Assembly (NCBI GenBank): GCA_021811225.1
Contig: JAJZPJ010000085.1
Coordinates: 1 to 11,013, forward strand
DNA length: 11,013 bases
Source: Pseudomonadota bacterium
Lineage (GTDB): Bacteria; Pseudomonadota; Gammaproteobacteria; Burkholderiales; Rhodocyclaceae
Direction: 5' to 3'
In this document: positions 1 to 6,257 of the stretch, piece after piece
Position numbering within the stretch: the stretch's first letter is position 1
Layout: each line of letters opens with the position of its first letter
Translations under genes and position numbers: made by a program
Notes under the pieces: generated by a model
The model's input: only the letters and a program-made list of their open reading frames with translations
Database searches by the model: none
What the model was told of the DNA's origin: nothing

Positions 1-42
1 AGAGGCCAGCAACAGCAGGGTGAGAAAGAATTTACGAATCAT
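1..42 (-). CDS. N-terminus of an exported protein (partial)
   Basis: Only the first 14 codons are inside the window, reading MIRKFFLTLLLLAS. This is a typical signal-peptide beginning: a positively charged RK n-region followed by a leucine-rich hydrophobic core. The start is well supported, because a strong Shine-Dalgarno sequence (AAAGGAG on the minus strand, plus-strand positions 51-57) sits 8 bases before the ATG. The run LLLLAS could be the front of a lipobox (L-A-S-C), but the next residue is outside the window, so a lipoprotein is only a possibility. The mature protein and its function cannot be judged. The gene runs in the same direction as pobA, 277 bases downstream of it, with hairpin-forming repeats between them, so it is probably transcribed separately. 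Confidence 0.65.
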   Translation of the reverse strand, partial: MIRKFFLTLLLLAS

Positions 43-148
43 CTTGTCGACTCCTTTGGGACATGGGCGCCAGATGGGGGCGCGGCTTGCGGAATGCAAG
101 TGTAGGGCAATCCCGGGGCTTGCAGTGGCGCGAGTGCTGCTGAAATGC

Positions 149-287
149 CGCCGCTGCGCGGCGTGAGCGCCGTCGCCGGGGGGCCGGTGAGGAAACGGCA
201 CTCGCCGCTGCGCGGCATAAGTGCCCGTCGCTGGGGAGGGCTTCGGTGAGGAAACGGCCCCCGCCGCTGCGCGGCATAAGTGCCCGT
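149..287. repeat. Three degenerate tandem palindromic repeats (~54-59 bp)
   Basis: The 14-base core CGCCGCTGCGCGGC occurs at 149-162, 203-216 and 262-275, giving a period of 54 and then 59 bases. The second and third copies are much more alike. The 43-base segments beginning at 186 and 245 (both starting GGTGAGGAAACGGC and ending AAGTGCCCGT) differ at only two positions. The first copy is diverged. Each core is itself an inverted repeat (GCCGC-TGC-GCGGC). In the middle unit the flanks ACGGCACT (195-202) and AGTGCCCGT (220-228) also pair with one bulge, so the whole unit could fold as one stem. No coding potential is seen here. The array lies in the 277-base gap between pobA and the upstream-left gene and resembles REP-like or duplicated terminator elements. 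Its function is not known. Confidence 0.7.
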
Positions 288-321
288 AATGGTCCCGGGC
301 GTCCGGGACCAAACGGGCACT
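279..321 (-). terminator. Long hairpin at the 3' end of pobA, possible terminator
   Basis: A nearly continuous inverted repeat: the outer arms AGTGCCCGT (279-287) and ACGGGCACT (313-321) are perfectly complementary over 9 bp. The inner arms TGGTCCCGG (290-298) and CCGGGACCA (303-311) are also complementary over 9 bp around a GCGT loop, with only a small internal bulge. The 3' outer arm overlaps the pobA stop codon (320-322). The position suits a transcription terminator or an RNA-stabilising structure for pobA, but no T-run follows on the minus strand, so a classical Rho-independent terminator is not proven. The outer arm is part of the third copy of the neighbouring repeat. Confidence 0.5.
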
Positions 322-1489
322 AAAATGGCAGGCCGGCGTAGTTCTCGGCCAGCGCGGCCTGGGCCGCGGTCGAGTGCACCAGATAGTCGAGCTCCGCTTC
401 CTGCAGCTTCTGGTCGAAGCCGCTGGTGCCGGGGAATCGGTGCAGCAAGGTGGTCATCCACCAGGAGAAGCGTTCCGCCTTCCAGATCCGCCGCAGGCAG
501 TTCTCGGAATAGTGGTCGATGCCGCTGCTGCTGCCGGCGTAGAACTCGACCAGGGCGCGCGACAGATAGCGGACGTCGGAGGCGGCGAGATTGAGCCCCT
601 TGGCGCCGGTCGGCGGCACGATGTGGGCGGCATCGCCGGCCAGGAACAATCGGCCGAAGCGCAGCGGCTCGGCGACGAAACTGCGCAGCGGCGCGATGCT
701 CTTCTCGATCGACGGGCCGGTCACCAGCGAAGCGGCAGCCCGCGGGTCGAGGCGGCGGCGCAGTTCGTCCCAGAACATCGCGTCGGACCACTGCGCCACC
801 TTGTCGTCGAGCGAACACTGCACGTAGTAGCGGCTGCGGCTGCGGCTGCGCATGCTGCACAGCGCGAAGCCGCGCGGGTGGGAGGAGTAGATCAGTTCCT
901 CCGACACCGGCGGCGTATCGGACAACAGGCCCAGCCAGCCGAAGGGGTAGACGCGCTCGTAGATGCTCAGGGCGCCCTGCGGCACGCTGGCGCGGCAGAC
1001 GCCGTGATAGCCGTCGCAGCCGGCGATGAAGTCGCAGACGATCTCCTGCCAGACCCCGTCCTTCAGGTAGCGGACGCGCGGCCGCTCGCCGCCGAAGTCA
1101 TGGATGCTGACGTCCTGCGCCCCATAGACGGTCGGCAAGCCGGCGGCGGCGCGCGCGTCCATCAGGTCGCGGGTCAGCTCGGTCTGACCATACACCATCA
1201 CCCGCTTGCCGCCGGTCAGCCCGGCGAGGTCGATGCGCTGGCGGCCGCCGTTGAAACCCAGTTCGAAGCCTTCGTGCACCAGCCCCTCGGCGTGCATGCG
1301 CGCACCGACGCCGGCTTCGTCGAGGAGGTCGACCGCCACCTGCTCCAGCACGCCGGCGCGGATCCGCCCCAGGACGTGGTCGGGGCTGCGCTGTTCGATC
1401 ACGATCGCATCGATGCCGGCGCGGGCGAGCAGCTGGCCGAGCAACAGCCCCGCCGGGCCGGCGCCGATGATGGCGATTTGAACCCTCAT
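320..1489 (-). CDS. pobA: 4-hydroxybenzoate 3-monooxygenase
   Basis: A flavin monooxygenase of 389 aa that hydroxylates 4-hydroxybenzoate to protocatechuate with FAD, NAD(P)H and O2 in the cytoplasm. All signatures of the PobA family are visible. These are the FAD dinucleotide fold GAGPAG (residues 9-14), GRIRAG (41-46), the CDGYHG motif (158-163) with the coenzyme-contacting His162 and Arg166, and GDAAHIVPPTGAKG (285-298). The substrate-site residues known from Pseudomonas PobA are in place: Tyr201, Ser212, Arg214, Tyr222 and Pro293. The C-terminal ENYAGLPF carries the equivalent of Tyr385, here residue 384. Length is close to the usual ~394 aa. One difference is the pyridine-nucleotide selectivity segment: Gln33 and His38 replace Arg33 and Tyr38 of the NADPH-specific enzyme. 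The ATG at 1489 is preceded by AGGA at 7 bases and a good promoter. No PobR-type regulator is adjacent. Confidence 0.96.
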   Translation of the reverse strand: MRVQIAIIGAGPAGLLLGQLLARAGIDAIVIEQRSPDHVLGRIRAGVLEQVAVDLLDEAGVGARMHAEGLVHEGFELGFNGGRQRIDLAGLTGGKRVMVYGQTELTRDLMDARAAAGLPTVYGAQDVSIHDFGGERPRVRYLKDGVWQEIVCDFIAGCDGYHGVCRASVPQGALSIYERVYPFGWLGLLSDTPPVSEELIYSSHPRGFALCSMRSRSRSRYYVQCSLDDKVAQWSDAMFWDELRRRLDPRAAASLVTGPSIEKSIAPLRSFVAEPLRFGRLFLAGDAAHIVPPTGAKGLNLAASDVRYLSRALVEFYAGSSSGIDHYSENCLRRIWKAERFSWWMTTLLHRFPGTSGFDQKLQEAELDYLVHSTAAQAALAENYAGLPF

Positions 1490-1520
1490 AGTTTGATCCT
1501 ATAACATTCAGAGTTCAATC
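1490..1520 (-). promoter_or_regulatory. Direct repeat over the pobA start region, possible operator
   Basis: On the minus strand GATTGAACT (plus-strand 1512-1520) and GATCAAACT (1490-1498) match at 7 of 9 positions and are 22 bases apart, about two helical turns. The first copy overlaps the -10 box and the second overlaps the Shine-Dalgarno sequence. A repressor or activator bound here would control pobA, which in other bacteria is induced by 4-hydroxybenzoate. The repeat is imperfect and could be chance. Confidence 0.25.
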
Positions 1521-1546
1521 ATAACCCGGGGCGGCCATGTCGCCAA
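1518..1546 (-). promoter_or_regulatory. Sigma70-type promoter of pobA
   Basis: On the minus strand, TTGGCG (plus-strand 1541-1546) and TATGAT (1518-1523) are separated by exactly 17 bases. They match the -35 consensus at 4 of 6 positions and the -10 consensus at 5 of 6. Transcription would start near 1511, leaving a leader of about 22 bases with AGGA at 1497-1500 before the pobA ATG. The promoter sits in the 69-base gap after the reductase gene, so pobA can be transcribed independently of that gene. Confidence 0.6.
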
Positions 1547-1558
1547 CCGGCCGTGCGT

Positions 1559-2587
1559 TCAAGAGGCGCCCGGGTTCCGGCTGTCAGCCGCGAAGCTGAA
1601 GGCGTCGGCGAAGAACTCTTCCTCGGGCAGGCCGCGGGCGACGAAATCGCGTCTGGCCGCGTCTATCATCAGCGGTGCGCCGCAGGCATAGACCTGGTGG
1701 TCGGAGAGATCGGGATAGTCCTCCAGCACCGCCTGGTGCACCAGGCCGCGGCGCCCCTGCCAGTCCGGGTCCGGCGCCTCCACCACCGGCACGTAGCGGA
1801 GGTTTTCGTGCTCCTCCGCCCAGCGCCGCGGCAGCTCGGGCAGGTACAGACCGGCGGGCTCGCGCGCCCCCCAGTAGAGCGTCATCGACCGCGCCATTCG
1901 CTGGTGCAGGACGTGCTCGACGATTGCCTTGATCGGCGCGAAGCCGGTGCCGCCGGCTAACAGGATGACCGGCTTGTCCGAGCCTTCGCGCAGGTAGAAG
2001 TCGCCGTGCGGGCCCTCGAAGCGCAGGATGTCGCGCTCCTTCATGGCGCCGAAGACCTGGCCGGTGAACAAGCCGCCCGGCACCCGCCGGACGTGGAGTT
2101 GCAGCAGCTCGTCGTCGTGCGGCGCGTTGGCCAGCGAGAAGGCGCGGCGGCGGCCGTCCTTCAACAGGATCTCGATGTACTGGCCGGCGAGAAACAGCAG
2201 GCGCTCGTTGGCCGGCAGTTTCAGCGACAGCGCCATCACGTCGGGCGCGAGCAGCGCCATCTTCTGCACCCGGGCCGGCATCGTCCTGACCGGGATGTCG
2301 CTGTCCGCCTGGAGCTCGCGCGACTCGATGACGAGGTCGGACAAGGGGGTGGCGCAGCAGAACAGCGCCAGGCCATCGGCCCGATCCTGCTCGCTCAAGG
2401 CGCCGGGCTCGGCGCAGCCGTAGTCCACGCTGCCCGAGAGCAGCTTGCCCTTGCAGGCGCCGCAGGCGCCGTTGCGGCAGCCGTAGGGCAGCATCAGGCC
2501 GGCGTCGAGGACGGCGCGCAGGATGGGGGTGCCGGCCTCGGCGCTGCAGGTGTGGCCGCTGGGTTGGATGGTGATCTGGAAGGCCAT
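1559..2587 (-). CDS. 2Fe-2S ferredoxin / FAD / NAD(P)H reductase (AscD-like)
   Basis: A single-chain electron-transfer flavoprotein of 342 aa. An N-terminal plant-type 2Fe-2S domain (about 1-95) has the cluster pattern Cys37-x4-Cys42-x2-Cys45 and a fourth cysteine at 77 or 78. A ferredoxin-reductase FAD domain follows, with the RxFS motif RAFSLAN at 148-154. The NAD(P)H domain has GGTGFAP at 212-218 and YACGAP at 300-305. The family passes electrons from NAD(P)H through FAD to the iron-sulfur centre and on to a partner. In proteobacteria such proteins are commonly labelled CDP-6-deoxy-delta-3,4-glucoseen reductase after AscD, but no deoxysugar genes are present, so that name should not be taken as function. 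It could serve as a reductase for an oxygenase encoded elsewhere. PobA next to it needs no reductase. The start lies 14 bases from the divergent SDR gene and has no clear Shine-Dalgarno sequence. Confidence 0.88.
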   Translation of the reverse strand: MAFQITIQPSGHTCSAEAGTPILRAVLDAGLMLPYGCRNGACGACKGKLLSGSVDYGCAEPGALSEQDRADGLALFCCATPLSDLVIESRELQADSDIPVRTMPARVQKMALLAPDVMALSLKLPANERLLFLAGQYIEILLKDGRRRAFSLANAPHDDELLQLHVRRVPGGLFTGQVFGAMKERDILRFEGPHGDFYLREGSDKPVILLAGGTGFAPIKAIVEHVLHQRMARSMTLYWGAREPAGLYLPELPRRWAEEHENLRYVPVVEAPDPDWQGRRGLVHQAVLEDYPDLSDHQVYACGAPLMIDAARRDFVARGLPEEEFFADAFSFAADSRNPGAS

Positions 2588-2589
2588 GA

Positions 2590-2601
2590 GATAATCGGAG
2601 A
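2590..2601 (+). promoter_or_regulatory. Possible -10 element for a leaderless SDR transcript
   Basis: GATAAT at 2590-2595 matches the -10 consensus at 5 of 6 positions and ends six bases before the ATG at 2602, so transcription could begin at or next to the A of the start codon. The nearest -35-like hexamer, TTGGAT at 2564-2569, is 20 bases upstream, wider than ideal. GGAG at 2597-2600 is only one base from the ATG, too close to act as a normal ribosome binding site for it. Confidence 0.3.
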
Positions 2602-3501
2602 ATGCAAAGATTGTTGATCATCGGCTGCGGCGACGTGGCGCGCCGGAGCCTGCCGCTGCTCGCCGGACGCTACCGCCTCTACGCCCTGGTGCGCGCGCCC
2701 GACGCGGCGCTCGACGCTGAGCTCGCCCGCTTCGGGGTCACCGCGGTCCGCGGCGATCTGGACCGCCCGGCGACGCTCGCCCGGCTCGCCGGCCTGGCCG
2801 ACCTGGTGCTGCATTTCGCGCCGCCGCAGGAGTCTGCCGATACCGCCGGCATCGGCCGAGATTGGCGCACCAGACGGTTGATCGCCGCATTGCGGCGCGG
2901 AAAAATTCTACCACGGCGCCTGGTCTACATCAGCACCAGCGGCATCTACGGCGACTGCGGCGGCGCCGTGATCGACGAGACGCGGCGGCCCCGGCCGAAA
3001 ACGGCGCGGGCCGGACGCCGCGTCGATGCCGAGGCCGAACTGCGCCGCTGGGGCAGGCTGCCGGGCGGCCCCAATGTTGCCATCCTGCGCGCGCCCGGAA
3101 TCTACGCCGCAAACCGTCTGCCGCTCGAACGCATCCGCCGCCACGACCCGGTGCTCGCCGCCGGCGACGACGTATTCACCAACCACATCCACGGTGACGA
3201 TCTGGCCCGTGCCGCCCTCGCGGCGCTGCGCCGGGGCCGCCCGAACCGCGCCTACCACGCCAGCGACGACTCGGCCCTGCGCATGGCCGAGTGGTTCGAC
3301 GCCGTCGCCGACGCCTTCGATCTGCCGCATCCGCCCCGGGTCGGGCGCGCCGAGGCGGAGCGGGTCCTGGCGCCGACTGTGCTATCGTTCATGCGCGAGT
3401 CGCGCCGGCTCGACAACCGGCGCCTGAAGCGCGAACTGGGCATGCATCTATCCTATCCCACCGTCGCGGCCGGCCTGGCCGCCATCCGCAAGGAGTCCTG
3501 A
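2602..3501 (+). CDS. Atypical SDR / NAD-dependent epimerase-like protein
   Basis: A Rossmann-fold protein of 299 aa, of the YeeZ-like atypical short-chain dehydrogenase group. The N-terminal MQRLLIIGCGDVARR carries the nucleotide-binding glycine motif (GCGDVA, 8-13). GDLDRP at 51-56 and LVYISTSGIYGD at 107-118 are the usual strand-4/strand-5 regions of extended SDRs, and NHIHGDDLA at 194-202 is the family's late motif. The catalytic YxxxK is missing: where it is expected, in the segment GRRVDAE near 138-144, Arg136 and Arg140 stand at the Tyr and Lys positions by my alignment. NAD(P) binding is likely; a classical dehydrogenase or epimerase reaction is doubtful. The substrate is unknown. The stop codon is one base before the hemJ start, so the two are co-translated. 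A TTG at 2611 is an alternative start with better spacing from GGAG, but it would trim the residues before the Rossmann strand. Confidence 0.82.
   Translation: MQRLLIIGCGDVARRSLPLLAGRYRLYALVRAPDAALDAELARFGVTAVRGDLDRPATLARLAGLADLVLHFAPPQESADTAGIGRDWRTRRLIAALRRGKILPRRLVYISTSGIYGDCGGAVIDETRRPRPKTARAGRRVDAEAELRRWGRLPGGPNVAILRAPGIYAANRLPLERIRRHDPVLAAGDDVFTNHIHGDDLARAALAALRRGRPNRAYHASDDSALRMAEWFDAVADAFDLPHPPRVGRAEAERVLAPTVLSFMRESRRLDNRRLKRELGMHLSYPTVAAGLAAIRKES
3491..3495 (+). promoter_or_regulatory. Ribosome binding site for the GTG start of hemJ
   Basis: AGGAG inside the last codons of the SDR gene, 7 bases before GTG at 3503. It supports the GTG as the true start and shows that hemJ translation is coupled to the gene before it. 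Confidence 0.7.
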
Positions 3502-3502
3502 A

Positions 3503-3919
3503 GTGCTCTGGCTGAAATCCTTTCATCTGATCTTCGTCATCAGCTGGTTCGCCGGCCTGTTCTATCTGCCGCGCATTTTCGTCAATCTGGCGATGGTGCC
3601 GGAGGGCAGCGCCGCCGAGCGCGAGCGCCTGCTGTTGATGGCGGGCAAGCTCTACCGCTTCGTCACCCCGATCGGCCTGCTCGCCATCGTCTTCGGCCTC
3701 TGGCTGTGGTTCGGCTACGGTTTCTCGGGCGGCTGGCTGCATCTCAAGACCGCGCTGGTCGCGCTCCTGGTCGGCTATCACCTATACTGCGGCCGGCTGC
3801 TCGCCGCCTTCGCCGCGGGCGAGAACAGCAAAAGCCACGTCTGGTTCCGCTTCTTCAACGAGATTCCGGTGCTGGTGCTGATCGTCATCGTGCTGCTGGT
3901 CGTGCTCAAGCCGTTTTGA
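3503..3919 (+). CDS. hemJ: Protoporphyrinogen IX oxidase, HemJ family
   Basis: An inner-membrane protein of 138 aa, the usual size for HemJ (UPF0093/TIGR00701, sometimes labelled CopD family). It catalyses the six-electron oxidation of protoporphyrinogen IX to protoporphyrin IX, the penultimate step of haem synthesis. Visible signatures are the N-terminal FHLIFVISWFAGLFYLPRIFV (from residue 7) with the conserved His8, WLHLKTALV with Lys82 (His and Lys at these places are the functionally important pair in the family), and FRFFNEIPVLVLIVIV near the C-terminus. About four hydrophobic segments can be seen, near 5-25, 53-73, 82-103 and 120-136. It starts with GTG, one base after the SDR stop, and is followed five bases later by the rlmL-like gene, so all three are probably one transcript. 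Confidence 0.88.
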   Translation: MLWLKSFHLIFVISWFAGLFYLPRIFVNLAMVPEGSAAERERLLLMAGKLYRFVTPIGLLAIVFGLWLWFGYGFSGGWLHLKTALVALLVGYHLYCGRLLAAFAAGENSKSHVWFRFFNEIPVLVLIVIVLLVVLKPF

Positions 3920-3924
3920 AATTC

Positions 3925-5082
3925 ATGAGCGAGAAATTCTTCGCCCCCTGTCCGCGCGGACTGGAGCCGCTGCTGGCCGAGGATCTCGCCGCCTGCGGCG
4001 CCACCGAGATCCGCGAGGCGCCGGGCGGAGCGCAGTTTGCCGGCAGCTGGGAGACCTGCTATCGGGTGAACCTCGAGTCGCGCATCGCCAGCCGCGTGCT
4101 CTGGCGGGTCGCGCGCGGCCCCTACAGCAGCGAGGATGACGTCTATCGTCTCGCCCTCGGCGTGGATTGGCCGGCGCTGTTCGCGGTCGAGCGCCGCCTG
4201 CGCGTCTATGTCACCGCGATCAAGTCGCCGCTGAAGAGCCTGGAGTTCATCACCCTGCGGGTCAAGGACGCGGTCTGCGATCGCTTTCGCGACGCCTGCG
4301 GCATCCGGCCGAACGTCGATACCGCGCGGCCCGAAGTGCGCCCCCACCTGTTTCTCACCGCCGACACCGCGACGCTCTATCTCGACACCTCGGGCGAGCC
4401 GCTGTGGGCCCGCGGCCACAAGATCGCCAAGGTCGAGGCGCCGGTCAAGGAGAATCTCGCCGCCGGCATCCTGCGCCTGATCGGCTGGCAGCCGGGCACG
4501 CCGCTCATCGATCCGATGTGCGGCAGCGGCACCTTCCTGATCGAGGCGGCGCAGATGAGCCTGGGCGACGCGCCGGGCCTGTCGCGCGAGCCGGGCGAGT
4601 TCGGCTTCGAGCGCCTGAGGAATTTCGATGCGGCGCTGTGGCACGGGCTGTGCCGGGCCGCCGCCGCCCGGCGCGAGACGGCGCCCAAGACCCTGCCGAT
4701 CTGGGGCTCGGACGTCTCCGCCGACGCCGTGGCGCGCGCCCGCCAGAATCTCGCCCACGCCGGCCTCGACGAGCTGGTCGAGGTCCGGCAGAGCGACATC
4801 CTTGAGCTTCATGCGCCCGCGGGCGTGGCTGCCGGCGTGCTGATCGCCAACCCGCCTTACGGCGAGCGGCTGGGCGAAGTCGAGGAACTCGCCGCCTTCT
4901 ATCCGCGCCTGGGCGACGCGTTGAAGCGCCACTTCGCCGGCTGGCGGTGCTGGTTTTTCTCCGGCGATACGGCGCTGCCCAAGCTGATCCGGCTCCAGGC
5001 CAAGCGGCGCATCCCGCTCTACAACGGTCCCCTGGAGTGCCGCCTGTACCTGTTCCCGATGGTCGCCGGCGGCAACCGCTAG
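3925..5082 (+). CDS. rlmL: 23S rRNA guanine-N2 methyltransferase, RlmL-like (THUMP domain)
   Basis: A 385-aa SAM-dependent RNA methyltransferase. The N-terminal half (about 1-160) is the ferredoxin-like plus THUMP RNA-binding region. The C-terminal half is a class I methyltransferase with motif I DPMCGSGTFLIEA at 196-208 and the N2-guanine catalytic motif NPPYGER at 309-315. It corresponds to the N-terminal part of E. coli RlmKL, which makes m2G2445 in 23S rRNA. The RlmK half (m7G2069) is absent here, as is common in shorter homologues. I chose the ATG at 3925 because MSEKFFAPCPRGLEPLL is the conserved beginning of the family and it lies five bases after the hemJ stop. Upstream in-frame codons fall inside hemJ. 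The Shine-Dalgarno sequence is poor, so translation is likely coupled to hemJ. The exact target nucleotide is inferred by homology. Confidence 0.87.
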   Translation: MSEKFFAPCPRGLEPLLAEDLAACGATEIREAPGGAQFAGSWETCYRVNLESRIASRVLWRVARGPYSSEDDVYRLALGVDWPALFAVERRLRVYVTAIKSPLKSLEFITLRVKDAVCDRFRDACGIRPNVDTARPEVRPHLFLTADTATLYLDTSGEPLWARGHKIAKVEAPVKENLAAGILRLIGWQPGTPLIDPMCGSGTFLIEAAQMSLGDAPGLSREPGEFGFERLRNFDAALWHGLCRAAAARRETAPKTLPIWGSDVSADAVARARQNLAHAGLDELVEVRQSDILELHAPAGVAAGVLIANPPYGERLGEVEELAAFYPRLGDALKRHFAGWRCWFFSGDTALPKLIRLQAKRRIPLYNGPLECRLYLFPMVAGGNR

Positions 5083-5102
5083 TTCCCGCCGCGATGGCTG
5101 CC

Positions 5103-5120
5103 AAAAAATAGCGCCGGCTA
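5103..5120 (-). terminator. Possible weak terminator of pilTU
   Basis: On the minus strand the pilU stop codon is part of TAGC-CGGC-GCTA (plus-strand 5109-5120), a 4-bp stem with a 4-base loop, followed directly by six T (5103-5108). The T-run and position fit a terminator, but the stem is short. It lies in the 35-base gap where the rlmL-like gene and pilU converge. Confidence 0.3.
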
Positions 5121-6254
5121 AACGATGTCCAGGTGCCCGATGCTGGCGGTGAGGTCGCGGCCGGTCGATTCCTTGCCGCGCAGCTTGATCTCCAGGCGCA
5201 GGTCATTGACCGAGTCGGCGTTCCGGAGCGCGTCCTCGTAGCTGATCCGGCCGCCCTCGTAGAGATCGAACAGGGCCTGGTCGAAGGTCTGCATGCCCAG
5301 TTCCCGCGACTTCTTCATGACCTCCTTGATCTCGTGCACGTCGCCCTTGAAGATCAGGTCGGAGATCAGCGGCGAGTTGAGCATCACCTCCACCGCCGCG
5401 GCGCGTCCCCGCCCGTCCTTGAGCGGGATCAGGCGCTGCGACACCAGGCCGCGCAGGTTGAGCGAGAGGTCCATCAAGAGCTGCTGGCGGCGCTCCTCGG
5501 GGAAGAAGTTGATGATCCGGTCGAGCGCCTGGTTGGTGCTGTTGGCGTGCAGCGTGCCCATGCACAGGTGGCCGGTCTCGGCGAAGGCGATGGCGTGCTC
5601 CATCGTGTCGCGGTCGCGGATCTCGCCGATCAGGATGACGTCGGGCGCCTGGCGCAGGGTGTTCTTCAGCGCCATCTCCCAGGACTCGGTGTCCACGCCG
5701 ACCTCGCGCTGGGTGATGATGCAGTTCTTGTGCTCGTGCACGTACTCGACCGGATCCTCGATGGTGATGATGTGGCCGTAGCTGTTCTCGTTGCGGTAGC
5801 CGATCATCGCCGCGAGCGAGGTCGACTTGCCCGAGCCGGTGCCGCCGACGAACAGCACCAGGCCGCGCTTGGACATGGTCACGTCCTTCAGCACCGCGGG
5901 CAGGACCAGCTCTTCCATGGTCGGGATCTTGGTGTTGATGGTGCGCAACACCAGGCCGGCGCGCCCCTGCTGGATGAAGGCATTGACGCGGAAGCGGCCG
6001 ATGCCGCTGGGATGGATGGCGAAGTTGCACTCCTTGGTCGCCTCGAACTCGGCCGCCTGGCGATCGTTCATGATCGCGCGCACCAGTTCCACGGTGTGCT
6101 GCGGGGTCAGCACCTGGGTCGTCGCCGGCGTCACCTTGCCATCGACCTTGATCGCCGGCGGGAAGCCGGCGGTGATGAACAGGTCCGAGCCGTGTCTGCC
6201 GACCATCATGGTCAGCAACTGGTTCATGAACTTGATGCCCTCGTCGCGTTCCAT
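5118..6254 (-). CDS. pilU: Type IV pilus retraction ATPase PilU
   Basis: A cytoplasmic hexameric secretion-type ATPase of 378 aa that assists PilT in pilus retraction and twitching motility. Features in order: an N-terminal PAS-like domain with GSDLFITAGFPPAIKVDG at 22-39, Walker A GGTGSGKST at 137-145, the Asp box IITIEDPVEYVH at 162-173, Walker B DVILIGEIRD at 205-214, and the His box TGHLCMGTLHANS at 227-239. FFPEERR, VEVMLNSPLISDLI and the GMQTFDQALFDLY region follow. CMGTLHANSTNQ and the extended C-terminal tail are typical of PilU rather than PilT. The start at 6254 comes three bases after the pilT stop. A run of six G that includes the last pilT codons could serve as its ribosome binding site, so the two are translationally linked. 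Confidence 0.95.
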   Translation of the reverse strand: MERDEGIKFMNQLLTMMVGRHGSDLFITAGFPPAIKVDGKVTPATTQVLTPQHTVELVRAIMNDRQAAEFEATKECNFAIHPSGIGRFRVNAFIQQGRAGLVLRTINTKIPTMEELVLPAVLKDVTMSKRGLVLFVGGTGSGKSTSLAAMIGYRNENSYGHIITIEDPVEYVHEHKNCIITQREVGVDTESWEMALKNTLRQAPDVILIGEIRDRDTMEHAIAFAETGHLCMGTLHANSTNQALDRIINFFPEERRQQLLMDLSLNLRGLVSQRLIPLKDGRGRAAAVEVMLNSPLISDLIFKGDVHEIKEVMKKSRELGMQTFDQALFDLYEGGRISYEDALRNADSVNDLRLEIKLRGKESTGRDLTASIGHLDIV

Positions 6255-6257
6255 GAT

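Noticed and set aside
149..287. CRISPR array
   Set aside because: There are only three degenerate units, each palindromic, and the segments between cores are themselves repeated, so there are no unique spacers.
827..855. Tandem GCGGCTGC hexamer-like run inside pobA as a slippage site
   Set aside because: It encodes an SRSRSR stretch, but the protein keeps the family's exact spacing between Arg214 and Tyr222, so no expansion has occurred.
374..1504. Long plus-strand open frame of 376 codons opposite pobA
   Set aside because: It is antisense to a gene with complete PobA motifs. Its product is low-complexity (Ala/Gly/Arg/Val-rich) with no recognisable domain, as expected for a high-GC shadow frame.
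5067..5091. Hairpin overlapping the stop of the rlmL-like gene
   Set aside because: A 6-bp GC stem with a 13-base loop and no T-run downstream on the plus strand; such stems are common by chance at this GC content.
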